Positions 54,224 through 63,216 of a stretch of DNA of 64,000 nucleotides are shown piece after piece. The notes beneath the pieces were generated by a model. It saw nothing but the letters and a program-made list of their open reading frames with translations, was not told the DNA's origin and did not search any database. A program made the translations under genes and the position numbers. This DNA is from Shewanella colwelliana ATCC 39565 (GTDB taxonomy: Bacteria; Pseudomonadota; Gammaproteobacteria; Enterobacterales; Shewanellaceae), in NCBI RefSeq assembly GCF_000518705.1, contig NZ_KI912480.1:44713-108712 (forward strand). The letters run 5' to 3'. How positions within the stretch are numbered: position 1 is the first letter of the stretch; every line of letters starts with the position of its first letter.

Positions 54224-55020
54224 TAGAAGCTCCCATCGGTGTTACATTGCAAGTAGAGCACATCACACAACAACAACTGTGCCGACGTCCACACTTCATC
54301 AAAGTGGGCCATAATAGGCGTAAGGGTTAACCATAAAATGATCAGACCACTCACCATGGTGACCGGAAAACCGATAGCGAAAATATTTAGCTGAGGTGAA
54401 GCGCGGGTCATCACACCAAAAGAGAGGTTGATCAGCAGTAGCGCGACAATCGCCGAGATAGACATAGTGAGTGCGGCACCAAACATATAAGCGCCCCACT
54501 CAGCTAACTTACGATAGCTTTGAATAGAGATCCCTTGCATCGAAACAGGTATAGTATCAAAACTGGCAACCAGCATGCGGATCAGCACTAGATGACCATC
54601 GACGGCAAGAAATATCATGGTTGTTAATAGCAAAAAGAAGTTACCAATCACAGGCGTTTGTTGGCCGGAGCTGGGATCGACCATCGATGCGAACCCCAAA
54701 CTGGTCTGCATACCAATAATCTGTCCTGTTAATACAAAGGTTTGCATGATAAGTAAGGTGACAAACCCCATGGCAACGCCGATAAGAATTTGTTGTAATG
54801 AAACAAATACGGCGCCAAGCGAAAACAGTTCCACGTCAGTATTAACGGGCAAAACAGGGGCGATAGCAAAAGTGATTGCCACTGAAAGCAGTAAGCGCAC
54901 GCGCACAGGTGTGGTATTTGCACCAAACACGGCCATCACCATCAACATGGCGGAAACGCGATAAAGCGGCCACATATAAGCAGATAAGGTCTGCATTATC
55001 GTCGATAACAACACCTCCAT
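54223..55020 (-). CDS. fliR: Flagellar export protein FliR
   Basis: FliR is part of the FliPQR export channel in the inner membrane. The 265-residue protein has six hydrophobic segments and the family pattern GVAMGFVTLLIMQTFVLTGQIIGMQTSLGFASMVDP, plus PQLNIFAIGFPVTMVSGL. Length is normal. It overlaps flhB by one base and follows fliQ by 70 bp. Confidence 0.96.
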   Translation of the reverse strand: MEVLLSTIMQTLSAYMWPLYRVSAMLMVMAVFGANTTPVRVRLLLSVAITFAIAPVLPVNTDVELFSLGAVFVSLQQILIGVAMGFVTLLIMQTFVLTGQIIGMQTSLGFASMVDPSSGQQTPVIGNFFLLLTTMIFLAVDGHLVLIRMLVASFDTIPVSMQGISIQSYRKLAEWGAYMFGAALTMSISAIVALLLINLSFGVMTRASPQLNIFAIGFPVTMVSGLIILWLTLTPIMAHFDEVWTSAQLLLCDVLYLQCNTDGSF

Positions 55021-55090
55021 ATCTACTTCCTCATTTTAAATTTGGTCAGATAACAGGCTATTTTATCTAAGTTAAATAGCCTCATCATCA

Positions 55091-55360
55091 TTAACCTATA
55101 ACTTGTGGGATCATATTTACCATTTCCAGGAAAAACTCCATCATGATTTGCACCAAAAGATGGCCTAGAAACATTAAGGCAAATAGAGTGGTTAATAAGC
55201 GAGGCAGAAAACTTAGCGTCTGTTCGTTAATAGAGGTAGCCGCCTGAAAAACCGCTACCACCAGACCAATTACCAACCCTGGGACAATAATCATCGACAC
55301 AATGGTGACGATCACAGAGAGCGCTTCTCGAAAAATATCAATGAGAGCTTCTGGTGACAT
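55091..55360 (-). CDS. fliQ: Flagellar export protein FliQ
   Basis: A small 89-residue FliPQR channel subunit with two membrane spans. Family features: MSPEALIDIFREALSVI and QAATSINEQTLSFLPRLL. Length is normal (E. coli 89). It lies eight bases behind fliP. Confidence 0.97.
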   Translation of the reverse strand: MSPEALIDIFREALSVIVTIVSMIIVPGLVIGLVVAVFQAATSINEQTLSFLPRLLTTLFALMFLGHLLVQIMMEFFLEMVNMIPQVIG

Positions 55361-55368
55361 AGCGCCCC

Positions 55369-56115
55369 CTAAATCCCGAAACTATTGGCCAAGGTCCCCA
55401 TCACGAGGCTCCAGCCGTCAACGAGGACAAACAGCATAATTTTAAAAGGTAATGACACAATCATAGGTGACAGCATCATCATACCCATGGCCATCAAAAT
55501 ACTCGCCACCACTAAATCCAACACCAAAAAGGGAACGAACAACATAAAACCAATTTGAAATGCGGTCTTGAGCTCGCTGGTAATAAACGCAGGGATCAGC
55601 ACACTCATCGGCGCAGCTTCTGGTGATTGAATATTCTGGTAACCGGAAATTTCGATAAAAGTCTGCAGATCCGTGATTCGAGTTTGTGCCAACATAAACT
55701 CTTTAAGTGGGCCTTTGCCAGTATCAAATGCCTGCTCAATGGTGAGTGATTCATCAATATAGGGTTTTACAGCGTCGGCATAAATTCTATCGAACACTGG
55801 CGCCATAATAAAAAAGGTCATAAACAAACTCATACCAATCAACACTTGGTTTGATGGCGTCTGTTGTAAACCAATGGCTTGACGCAAAATTGACAGTACC
55901 ACGATGATCCGCGTAAAGGAGGTCAACATGATGACCATGGCAGGCAAAAAACTCAGTGCTGTCATCAGCAATAGGATCTGCATGGTGACTGAGTACTGGG
56001 TCGAACCATCTGGACCGGTCGTTACGGTCACTGCGGGCAAAATACCGTCCTGCGCCCAAGCAACTTCAGGCAAAAGCATTGAAACTAGGGTGACTAGCAG
56101 AATAATCCATTTCAT
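55369..56115 (-). CDS. fliP: Flagellar export protein FliP
   Basis: The main subunit of the FliPQR channel. The 248-residue protein has a cleavable signal peptide (WIILLVTLVSMLLPEVAWA) and the conserved SFTRIIVVLSILRQAIGLQQTPSNQVLIG and PFLVLDLVVASILMAMGMMMLSP regions. Four spans in the mature part. Overlaps fliO by four bases. Confidence 0.97.
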   Translation of the reverse strand: MKWIILLVTLVSMLLPEVAWAQDGILPAVTVTTGPDGSTQYSVTMQILLLMTALSFLPAMVIMLTSFTRIIVVLSILRQAIGLQQTPSNQVLIGMSLFMTFFIMAPVFDRIYADAVKPYIDESLTIEQAFDTGKGPLKEFMLAQTRITDLQTFIEISGYQNIQSPEAAPMSVLIPAFITSELKTAFQIGFMLFVPFLVLDLVVASILMAMGMMMLSPMIVSLPFKIMLFVLVDGWSLVMGTLANSFGI

Positions 56116-56486
56116 GATTGTGATGACTTCGCTTGACGCAATCGACTCGCAAAGGAGTCTTGCGCGATTGTGATTGGAGTGTCGAGTTTATCAATCAGCG
56201 TAACTTGAGCCGATGTCACGCCCAGTAAGTATTGCTGTCCATCCACCTCAACTAGTACCATTTTTTCCCGCTGTCCTAACGGCGTGACCGCCAGCGTTTT
56301 CAACACACCTTGGTTACTTGGAACAAGCTTGAGACGCCTAACAAGGTAAGCTAACAAGAATATCACCGCCAGAACAATAATCAGGCCGCCTAACATATTC
56401 GCCATCGTCGTTAACGCAGGTTCACGCTCGGTGACCTGAGTCGTTGTACTGGCTACAGCCGTTACCATTAGCGATGATATTGTCAC
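56112..56486 (-). CDS. fliO: Flagellar assembly protein FliO
   Basis: FliO helps assemble FliP into the export gate. The 124-residue protein has one membrane span (about 30-52, MLGGLIIVLAVIFLLAYLV) and a cytoplasmic part with VTPLGQREKMVLVEVDGQQYLLGVT. The GTG start at 56486 has AGG seven bases upstream. It lies between fliN and fliP. Confidence 0.93.
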   Translation of the reverse strand: MTISSLMVTAVASTTTQVTEREPALTTMANMLGGLIIVLAVIFLLAYLVRRLKLVPSNQGVLKTLAVTPLGQREKMVLVEVDGQQYLLGVTSAQVTLIDKLDTPITIAQDSFASRLRQAKSSQS

Positions 56487-56495
56487 TGAACTACC

Positions 56496-56879
56496 TCATT
56501 TAAGCTTTTTAATACGCTCAGTTTGGCTGATAACGTCAGTAAGGCGAATACCAAACTTATCATTAACAACAACCACTTCGCCATGGGCAATCAAGGTGCC
56601 ATTGACCATCACATCCAAAGGTTCGCCGGCCACTCTGTCAAGTTCAACCACCGAGCCTTGGTTAAGCTGCAATAAATTACGAATATTAATAAAACTACGT
56701 CCCACTTCCATAGAGATGGTTACCGGGATATCCATAATTGTATCAAGCTTAGCCGCTTCCTCTTCAGTTAACGGCTTCGAGCTATCTGCAAGCTCATCTA
56801 ACTCGGCAACTTGCGCTTCTTCTATTGCTTGCTCAGCCATTGCTGCAGCCCAATCATCACCAGTATCTTCTGTGCTCAT
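56496..56879 (-). CDS. fliN: Flagellar switch protein FliN
   Basis: FliN forms the lower C-ring and helps dock FliH/FliI. The 127-residue protein has a short acidic N-terminal part and the SpoA domain: IPVTISMEVGRSFINIRNLLQLNQGSVVELDR, EPLDVMVNGTLIAHGEVVVVNDKFGIRLTDV. The ATG at 56879 is preferred over a GTG three bases upstream. Confidence 0.96.
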   Translation of the reverse strand: MSTEDTGDDWAAAMAEQAIEEAQVAELDELADSSKPLTEEEAAKLDTIMDIPVTISMEVGRSFINIRNLLQLNQGSVVELDRVAGEPLDVMVNGTLIAHGEVVVVNDKFGIRLTDVISQTERIKKLK

Positions 56880-56911
56880 CACTTATACCTTTACACTCAA
56901 TTAATCGAAAT

Positions 56912-57940
56912 CTAAATATTGGTTATTTCGCGAGCCTTACCTTTCTTGGTTACTAGCTGCAATTCAGATTTTACGGTCTCGGGTCTTGGGATCTTCTCTC
57001 TGATATTCAGCGCCAAGTTCTCTCTCGACCGGCCCAGCTTACAACGGTATGTAGGCAGATCTTCGACACGCATAACAATATGCTCAGGCATCTCGACCGG
57101 AATAATATCGCCAGCTTTAAAATTCATCACCTGTTTTAAAGAGATCTCTTTCTCCACTATGGTTGCATCAATACCTACTTGCACATCCATAATTTCATCT
57201 TTTAATGCTTGCGACCAACGCATATCGGTGTCTTGCGTATCACTTTGTACACCAGCATCCAGCAGTTCACGAATTGGCTCAATCATCGAATAAGGCATAG
57301 TGATATGGAAATCACCACCACCGCCATCGACCTCGATATGAAACGAACTCACCACCACGACTTCTGTTGGGCTAACGATGTTTGCCATAGCAGGGTTGAC
57401 TTCTGAATCCAGATAATCAAACTCAACATCCATCACCGGCGCCCATGCATCTTTGTAATCTTCAAAAATGATCTTCAGCAATAATTGCACGATCCGGCGC
57501 TCTGTCGGGGTAAACTCACGACCCTCAATTTTGGCGTGAAAACGTCCATCTCCACCAAAAAAGTTATCAACTAGAATAAACACCAAACGAGCTTCCATGG
57601 TGATCAATGCAGTCCCTTTTAACGGGCTAAACCTCACCATGTTTAAACTGGTCGGGACAAACAACGTGTGAACATACTCACCAAACTTTAGCATCTGCAC
57701 GCCGTTAATTGACACTTCAGCAGCACGACGCATCATATTAAACATACTGATACGCAAATGGCGTGCAAATCGCTCGTTCACAATTTCAAGCGTCGGCATA
57801 CGCCCACGGACGATACGATCTTGAGATGAGAAATCATAGGAGCGAGCATCTAAGCCAGCATCACCTATATCATCCTCTTCAACGTCATCGACACCATGCA
57901 GTAACGCATCAATTTCGTCTTGGCTTAATAGATCACTCAC
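56912..57940 (-). CDS. fliM: Flagellar switch protein FliM
   Basis: FliM is the C-ring protein that binds CheY-P. The N-terminal peptide S-Q-D-E-I-D-A-L-L (about 6-14) is the CheY-binding motif. The middle domain (RMPTLEIVNERFARHLRISMFNMMRR, GGDGRFHAKIEGREFTPTERR) binds FliG, and the C-terminal SpoA-like domain binds FliN. Length (342) is normal. It lies between fliL and fliN. Confidence 0.97.
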   Translation of the reverse strand: MSDLLSQDEIDALLHGVDDVEEDDIGDAGLDARSYDFSSQDRIVRGRMPTLEIVNERFARHLRISMFNMMRRAAEVSINGVQMLKFGEYVHTLFVPTSLNMVRFSPLKGTALITMEARLVFILVDNFFGGDGRFHAKIEGREFTPTERRIVQLLLKIIFEDYKDAWAPVMDVEFDYLDSEVNPAMANIVSPTEVVVVSSFHIEVDGGGGDFHITMPYSMIEPIRELLDAGVQSDTQDTDMRWSQALKDEIMDVQVGIDATIVEKEISLKQVMNFKAGDIIPVEMPEHIVMRVEDLPTYRCKLGRSRENLALNIREKIPRPETVKSELQLVTKKGKAREITNI

Positions 57941-57983
57941 AATATCGCCCTATTCATTATTTAACCTCAAAAATCTACCATGC

Positions 57984-58505
57984 TTATTGCATGACAAACC
58001 CTGTAAACAACACTTTTTCAACGACTTTTCTACCTGTTACCGGCTGCAGTGTATTCTGAACATTTAGCAGTGCCAGTTGACGAAGCTCATCTTTACCGGC
58101 AAGAGAGCTTAGTTTTTGAACGTCGGCACTACTGAATGTAGTCAATAGCGCATCCTCAATCAGCGGAATATGTTTCTTTATCAGAACGTCATCATCAGGA
58201 CCGCGAACCATCAACTGTACCTTAATCTCCACCAATCTGGAGCGATTTTGCCCTGGAAGATTAAACAGAAACGGCCTTGGCATGCCTACATAAAAGGCTT
58301 CACCAGAATTAACCTCTTCTGTTTGTTCTGTCGGTGTTTCACCATCTTCAGTGGTAGCAGTGGACTCACTCGATCCCATAACAAACCACAACACGCCAGC
58401 GACGATCAATAAAACCACGACACCAACTGCGCCAAATATAATCAGCTTCTTTTTACTTTTAGGCTCGGCGTTCTCTTCTAGTTCTAGTGTTTCTTCTTCA
58501 GCCAT
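57984..58505 (-). CDS. fliL: Flagellar basal-body-associated protein FliL
   Basis: FliL surrounds stator units and supports motor function. The 173-residue protein has one membrane span (about 18-41, LIIFGAVGVVVLLIVAGVLWFVMG) and a periplasmic stomatin-like domain beginning FYVGMPRPFLFNLPG and ending TGRKVVEKVLFTGFVMQ. Length and position (fliK-fliL-fliM) are as expected. Confidence 0.96.
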   Translation of the reverse strand: MAEEETLELEENAEPKSKKKLIIFGAVGVVVLLIVAGVLWFVMGSSESTATTEDGETPTEQTEEVNSGEAFYVGMPRPFLFNLPGQNRSRLVEIKVQLMVRGPDDDVLIKKHIPLIEDALLTTFSSADVQKLSSLAGKDELRQLALLNVQNTLQPVTGRKVVEKVLFTGFVMQ

Positions 58506-58593
58506 CTTTAATCCCTATCGCGCGACTATACCTTTTTGATATTTGGCGCTTCCCATAGAATTGAACAATCATCTAACCCTATAGGTTACCTGC

Positions 58594-60273
58594 TTATGCA
58601 TAATAATCTATACCTGAGCGGTAACTTGTTGAGCTATTTGAGACAAGGAGACTCTCTTCTGCTGATAATTCATCCATTTCAGACTGCAAGCGATCACCTT
58701 GGCTGTCGCTAGAATCAGTATCGCCTTGCCCTTGCCCTCCACCACCATGAGAAACATTACTGTCAGTTAACTGCATTCCTTGTTCTGCTAACATCTCTCG
58801 CAAACGAGGTAGCGCTTGTTCAACAATATCTTTCGTTTGATTCTGCATCACATGAAACTGAACTTGTGTTTGGTCGCCTTGTACTTGAATTCGCACCATC
58901 ATCTGTCCAAGCTCAGGGGGATCGAGTCGAATTTCCGCATGCTGAACACCTTGGCTTACCATCGCGACTAATTGTTGACGCATGACGGGAGAAAACTTAG
59001 CAATCATCTCTTGCATCTGTTGCGCAGGTTCACCGGTCGGTTTGATTGACACCTGATATTGAGGCAAAGCCTCGCCCCTTGCCATAGATGTTGGTGTTGG
59101 TATTGGCGATAACGTTGCTGAGGCTAACTTTGATTCACTACTGGAGGTATCGGCGAACTCTTGTCCAGCTGGCTGGGAAACAAGGATCTTTTGCATTGTG
59201 ACTTCAAGTTTAGCCTGCTTAAGATCCATCGTTGGCACATTCCCTTGGTTCACCTCAGTTTTTGCTACCTTAATATACTGGCTTTCAGTGTCTTTTTGTT
59301 TAGCTTCACCTAAAATATTACCACGTTCAGAAAGCGACTCTGACGATGGTAATACTGATGATTTCCCCTCCGTCATGGTCGGTTTATTCTCGCTATTCAC
59401 CATTGCATTCACATCAACTTTGATATTTGGGTTCACCGTTACAGGGGCGGCTTCTGCACCATGCTTACCCGAATTGGCAATAGTTGTCTCTGCACCGTTA
59501 AGGTCTGCAGTTGCTAATAGACCGAGAATTCCCTTAGCTTCCGTGACAGCTTGTTGCAGCTTTAAAGGGTCATCGCTTTCTATCGCAATAAGTATCTCAT
59601 TGAGTGCTTGTGGCGGTAGCGCAGACAATTGCTGCTCAGATAAGCCACTTTGGGTGACTAAGCTGTCAATTTGCGATGATGTCAGTTGGTTAAGTTGCAA
59701 CTCAATCTCTTGCTCCCCAAGCGCCACATTGTCATCACTATCTGATACGGCTGGAGCAAGCACCGCATTGTCATCACTATCTGATACGGCTGGAGCAAGC
59801 ACCGCATTGTCATCGCTATCACTAATCAAGCTGGAATTAAGCTCTGTATTCACTTTATCACTAATGACTTCTACCACTGAAGTCGCTTCCGCGGTGTTAT
59901 CAACATCTTGCAAATTAGCGATATTAGACATCTCCCCCATTGGAAGCGGCAAATTTGCGCCGTCAACGGCAAGCGTCTCTTCCTCAGCTAATTGTGTCGC
60001 CAGGTTAATTTGCGCCAATACATGAGACACCTCATCGCTATTTTTAGCCTCTTTGGGCTCAACTTCAGTGTCAGAGGAGGTATGGGTAGCAGGCATTGGC
60101 TCAGCATTATCTGAGGATGCTGCCTCTTGTTTCGTATTCACCGATGCTTGTTCCAAGGCGATAGAAAACTCACTATTTTCAGTGCCTTTAGCCGCCGAGC
60201 TAGCAGACACTCGTGATACTTTATCACCAGTAACGTCCACATTGGCTAATAGTACATTGGTCATTTGTGGCAT
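58594..60273 (-). CDS. fliK: Flagellar hook-length control protein FliK
   Basis: FliK measures hook length and triggers the FlhB switch. The protein of about 559 residues has a long low-complexity N-terminal ruler and a C-terminal Flg_hook domain (about 430-515: VAMVSQGVQHAEIRLDPPELGQMMVRIQVQGDQTQV). The ATG at 60273 has GGAGGAAAT upstream. The ruler contains a 39-bp tandem repeat encoding S-D-S-D-D-N-A-V-L-A-P-A-V. It lies between fliJ and fliL. Confidence 0.93.
   Translation of the reverse strand: MPQMTNVLLANVDVTGDKVSRVSASSAAKGTENSEFSIALEQASVNTKQEAASSDNAEPMPATHTSSDTEVEPKEAKNSDEVSHVLAQINLATQLAEEETLAVDGANLPLPMGEMSNIANLQDVDNTAEATSVVEVISDKVNTELNSSLISDSDDNAVLAPAVSDSDDNAVLAPAVSDSDDNVALGEQEIELQLNQLTSSQIDSLVTQSGLSEQQLSALPPQALNEILIAIESDDPLKLQQAVTEAKGILGLLATADLNGAETTIANSGKHGAEAAPVTVNPNIKVDVNAMVNSENKPTMTEGKSSVLPSSESLSERGNILGEAKQKDTESQYIKVAKTEVNQGNVPTMDLKQAKLEVTMQKILVSQPAGQEFADTSSSESKLASATLSPIPTPTSMARGEALPQYQVSIKPTGEPAQQMQEMIAKFSPVMRQQLVAMVSQGVQHAEIRLDPPELGQMMVRIQVQGDQTQVQFHVMQNQTKDIVEQALPRLREMLAEQGMQLTDSNVSHGGGGQGQGDTDSSDSQGDRLQSEMDELSAEESLLVSNSSTSYRSGIDYYA
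59727..59804. repeat. In-frame 39-bp tandem repeat in fliK
   Basis: Two identical 39-bp units (59727-59765 and 59766-59804) followed by a partial third with changes. Each encodes 13 residues (A-V-L-A-P-A-V-S-D-S-D-D-N). Copy-number change would keep the frame and lengthen the FliK ruler region by 13 residues each. Confidence 0.93.
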
Positions 60274-60442
60274 ATTTCCTCCAACCCCGATTGAGACGAC
60301 GAGCCTCAACTTCAATTCTGGCAGCAAGCGTCAATTAACTGCTATGAGTCCTAACTAATATTACAAGTTAAAGCAAAAAAAATGCCAAGTGTATGGTAGT
60401 TATGTTTTTTATGGGGAGTGCTGAGTGAGTTGCAGGCACAGA

Positions 60443-60889
60443 CTAACGACGTGACTGCCTAAAAAACTGCTGAGACGCAAATTCATCAGTCATTTTCTGC
60501 TCTTGCTTTCGCGCTAGCAACGCTCTTTGATCCGCTTTGTGCTCTAGCAGTAGCTCAACGGCTTTACGTTTCTGCTGCTTAGCTTGCCAATTTTGCTGAC
60601 TATGACTTTTTTGCACTTCAGCTTGTGACACAGCAATGACCTGTTGAGAGATTGCGTCATCAATCTGCCGAATAAATTGATGAAACTGATGATAGTTGCT
60701 GGCCGAGATCACGCTACCTTGTTGTTGCTCCATCTGCTTCATATAGTCAAGGCGATAGTTTTGCAACGCCTGCTGTTGATCCAAGCACTTTTTAAGCGTG
60801 ATTTGAACCGACTTCAGTTGCAATGCCGCTTTTTCTTCTGCCTCTAAAGCCAGTTTTAATACCGTATCTAAGGGATCATGTTTAGCCAT
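60443..60889 (-). CDS. fliJ: Flagellar protein FliJ
   Basis: FliJ is the central stalk of the flagellar export ATPase. The 148-residue protein is almost wholly helical coiled coil, rich in Gln, Lys and Glu, with DPLDTVLKLALEAEEKAALQL and QQNWQAKQQKRKAVELLLEHK. The ATG at 60889 has AAGTGG five bases upstream. It lies between fliI and fliK, the usual place. Confidence 0.93.
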   Translation of the reverse strand: MAKHDPLDTVLKLALEAEEKAALQLKSVQITLKKCLDQQQALQNYRLDYMKQMEQQQGSVISASNYHQFHQFIRQIDDAISQQVIAVSQAEVQKSHSQQNWQAKQQKRKAVELLLEHKADQRALLARKQEQKMTDEFASQQFFRQSRR

Positions 60890-60923
60890 TACATCCACTT
60901 CTTATCTAAAATAGTGTGTGTCA

Positions 60924-62264
60924 TCAGACTTGGCATTGCGCACTTAACTGCCCAAGCATCAAAGCGCTACTATCGAATGAGATCGCTTCTTTCATCGTTT
61001 GACGTAAAAATGCGTTCATTGCAGGCTGCAATCTAATGGCATTGTCGATACGTGGATCACTGCCTTGGGTATATGCTCCGATAGAGATTAGATCGCGATT
61101 TTGCTGGAAAACAGAGTACATCTGCTTCACTCTGCGTGTTGCTTCAAGGTGGGCCTCACTAATAACCATAGGTGCTACACGACTGATTGATGCCTCGACG
61201 TCAATAGCAGGATAGTGCCCAGAATCAGCGAGTGTCCTTGATAGCACGATATGACCATCTAAAATCGCGCGTGCTGCATCCGCAATAGGATCTTGCAAGT
61301 CATCCCCTTCGGTTAACACCGTATAAAAAGCGGTAATCGACCCTTGACCAACACCGCCATTTCCGGCGCGTTCAACGAGTTTGGGTAATTTCGCAAAAAC
61401 TGAAGGCGGATAGCCTTTGGTTGCAGGTGGTTCGCCCACCGCGAGGGCTATTTCACGCTGCGCCTGAGCATAACGAGTTAGGCTGTCCATCAATAGTAAA
61501 ACATTGTAACCCAGGTCCCGAAAGTATTCGGCAATACGAGTTGAGGTTTCACAGGCTCGTAAGCGCATAAGCGGCGATGTGTCAGCCGGCGCGGCAACCA
61601 CAACCGAGCGCGCTCGGCCTTCATCGCCGAGGATCTCTTCGATAAATTCTTTCACCTCGCGACCACGTTCGCCCACCAACCCAACCACAATCACATCTGC
61701 GGTTGTGCCACGAGTCATCATACCTAATAGCACACTTTTACCCACGCCCGATCCGGCAAAAAGGCCCATACGCTGACCTTTACCAACCGTTAGCATGGCG
61801 TTAATAGAGCGCACACCTACGTCTAGCGGTTCTGTGATGGCCCTTCTAGCCAGCGGGTTAATCATAGGTGCATGACGGGATGCTTTCTGGTCGGTATGCA
61901 AATCACCTAATCCATCAAGCGGCACGCCATTACCGTCTAAGACTCGACCGAGTAATGCCAGACCAACATTAAGGCCTGTTTGCTCTCCAAGCGGCGTGAC
62001 TCTTGCGCCAGGCATTACACCTCTAAGTTCTTCAATCGGCATCAAATAGAGTAATTCATCGTCAAAGCCGACGACTTCAGCAATGAGGTCGCCCGCCATG
62101 GTTTCTATACTGCATAGACTTCCAACAGGTGCTCGACAACCGGTGGCTTCGAGGGTTAACCCTACCACTCGTACCAGCTGACCGCTGGCATCTGGCAAGA
62201 AAGCGTTAACTTGCTGCTCATGTAGATTAAGTTTATTGAGCAGTTGGTGTTGACGGGTCGTCAT
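60924..62264 (-). CDS. fliI: Flagellar export ATPase FliI
   Basis: FliI is the hexameric ATPase of flagellar type III export. The protein of about 446 residues has GLFAGSGVGKSVLLGM (Walker A), VVGLVGERGREVKEF, LLMDSLTRYAQAQREIALAVGEPPA (Walker B) and GYPPSVFAKLPKLVERAG. The ATG at 62264 is taken as start; a GTG at 62276 is possible. Overlaps the end of fliH. Confidence 0.97.
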   Translation of the reverse strand: MTTRQHQLLNKLNLHEQQVNAFLPDASGQLVRVVGLTLEATGCRAPVGSLCSIETMAGDLIAEVVGFDDELLYLMPIEELRGVMPGARVTPLGEQTGLNVGLALLGRVLDGNGVPLDGLGDLHTDQKASRHAPMINPLARRAITEPLDVGVRSINAMLTVGKGQRMGLFAGSGVGKSVLLGMMTRGTTADVIVVGLVGERGREVKEFIEEILGDEGRARSVVVAAPADTSPLMRLRACETSTRIAEYFRDLGYNVLLLMDSLTRYAQAQREIALAVGEPPATKGYPPSVFAKLPKLVERAGNGGVGQGSITAFYTVLTEGDDLQDPIADAARAILDGHIVLSRTLADSGHYPAIDVEASISRVAPMVISEAHLEATRRVKQMYSVFQQNRDLISIGAYTQGSDPRIDNAIRLQPAMNAFLRQTMKEAISFDSSALMLGQLSAQCQV

Positions 62265-63216
62265 GGGATTGTTCACTCAAGTCAGTTTGGGGGTTATCGG
62301 CGACGGGACTGGCTGTTGTAGGGTTGACCGATGCAGACTCATCGCCTCCTGCCATCTCGTCTATCGGCGCTGTAGTGGACTTATCCGCAGTCAACTGTTG
62401 CTCTATCGCCTGTTGCTGTTGCACTTTTTGCTGCTCCAGCCGATTATCGCTCTGCACTAATCCCTCAAACACGGCTGCAATGCGGTGTTCTAACCCCATG
62501 TCTACACGGCTGCGAACATTGCTGACGACACACTCACCTTGACGTAATGACGGATCACTTTCGAGTTGCCAACGATTTTTCCCAAGTTGTTCTTTGCCGT
62601 AGAGTTGATGAACTAATGCCAAATCCTCTGGATGTAAGCGCACATTGATACCCTGCTCTTTAAGCGGTAACGCATCAATGCCTTGACGCAGTGCAGTGAG
62701 AATATGTTCAGGATGAGTGTTCAGTTCATGACCTATGACGCACCTTGCCAATGACATACTTAATTTCACCAACGATTGCTCAATCTCAGTATCCAGCAGC
62801 GACAGCGGCGCACTGAACTGCGCTAGCAATGTATCAAATTGAGCGATTTTTTCGGCGGCTTGTGCTAATCCCTCTTGCAAGCCTTGTTCATGGCCTTGGC
62901 TAAAGCCCTCTTGATGCCCTTGCTCAAGACCAGCTAAACGCCCCTTCTCTAATCCCTCTTGATAACCTTGCTGTTGTCCTTGGGAAAAACCTTCGGTTTC
63001 CGCCTCGGCTCTAATCTCTTCTATTTCAGCCAACGTCGGCGGTAAAATACGTTGCTCAACTTCCACTGGTTCGCGTTGAGCCGCCTTACGACCAAACATG
63101 TTTTCTGCCGACGTATCGACCACAGGCGTAACATCGGGCAACTGCCAATGGCTAAAGCCTGTTTGACTCTCCTCATGCGCCGCAGTTTTATCAGCTTGAT
63201 CGTCTGGATTTGTCAT
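62233..63216 (-). CDS. fliH: Flagellar assembly protein FliH with GxxxG repeat
   Basis: FliH holds FliI and docks it at FliN. The 327-residue protein has a run of G-x-x-x-G spaced units (about 76-116: GFSQGQQQG, GYQEGLEKG, GLEQGHQEG) typical of the FliH helical stalk. The C-terminal domain binds FliI. Extra N- and C-terminal low-complexity tails make it longer than E. coli FliH (235). Its ATG overlaps the fliG stop by one base. Confidence 0.95.
   Translation of the reverse strand: MTNPDDQADKTAAHEESQTGFSHWQLPDVTPVVDTSAENMFGRKAAQREPVEVEQRILPPTLAEIEEIRAEAETEGFSQGQQQGYQEGLEKGRLAGLEQGHQEGFSQGHEQGLQEGLAQAAEKIAQFDTLLAQFSAPLSLLDTEIEQSLVKLSMSLARCVIGHELNTHPEHILTALRQGIDALPLKEQGINVRLHPEDLALVHQLYGKEQLGKNRWQLESDPSLRQGECVVSNVRSRVDMGLEHRIAAVFEGLVQSDNRLEQQKVQQQQAIEQQLTADKSTTAPIDEMAGGDESASVNPTTASPVADNPQTDLSEQSHDDPSTPTAQ

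Noticed and set aside
59198..60025. Long plus-strand open frame opposite fliK
   Set aside because: Mirror frame of the repetitive, Ser/Asp-rich fliK region; no ribosome site and no family resemblance.
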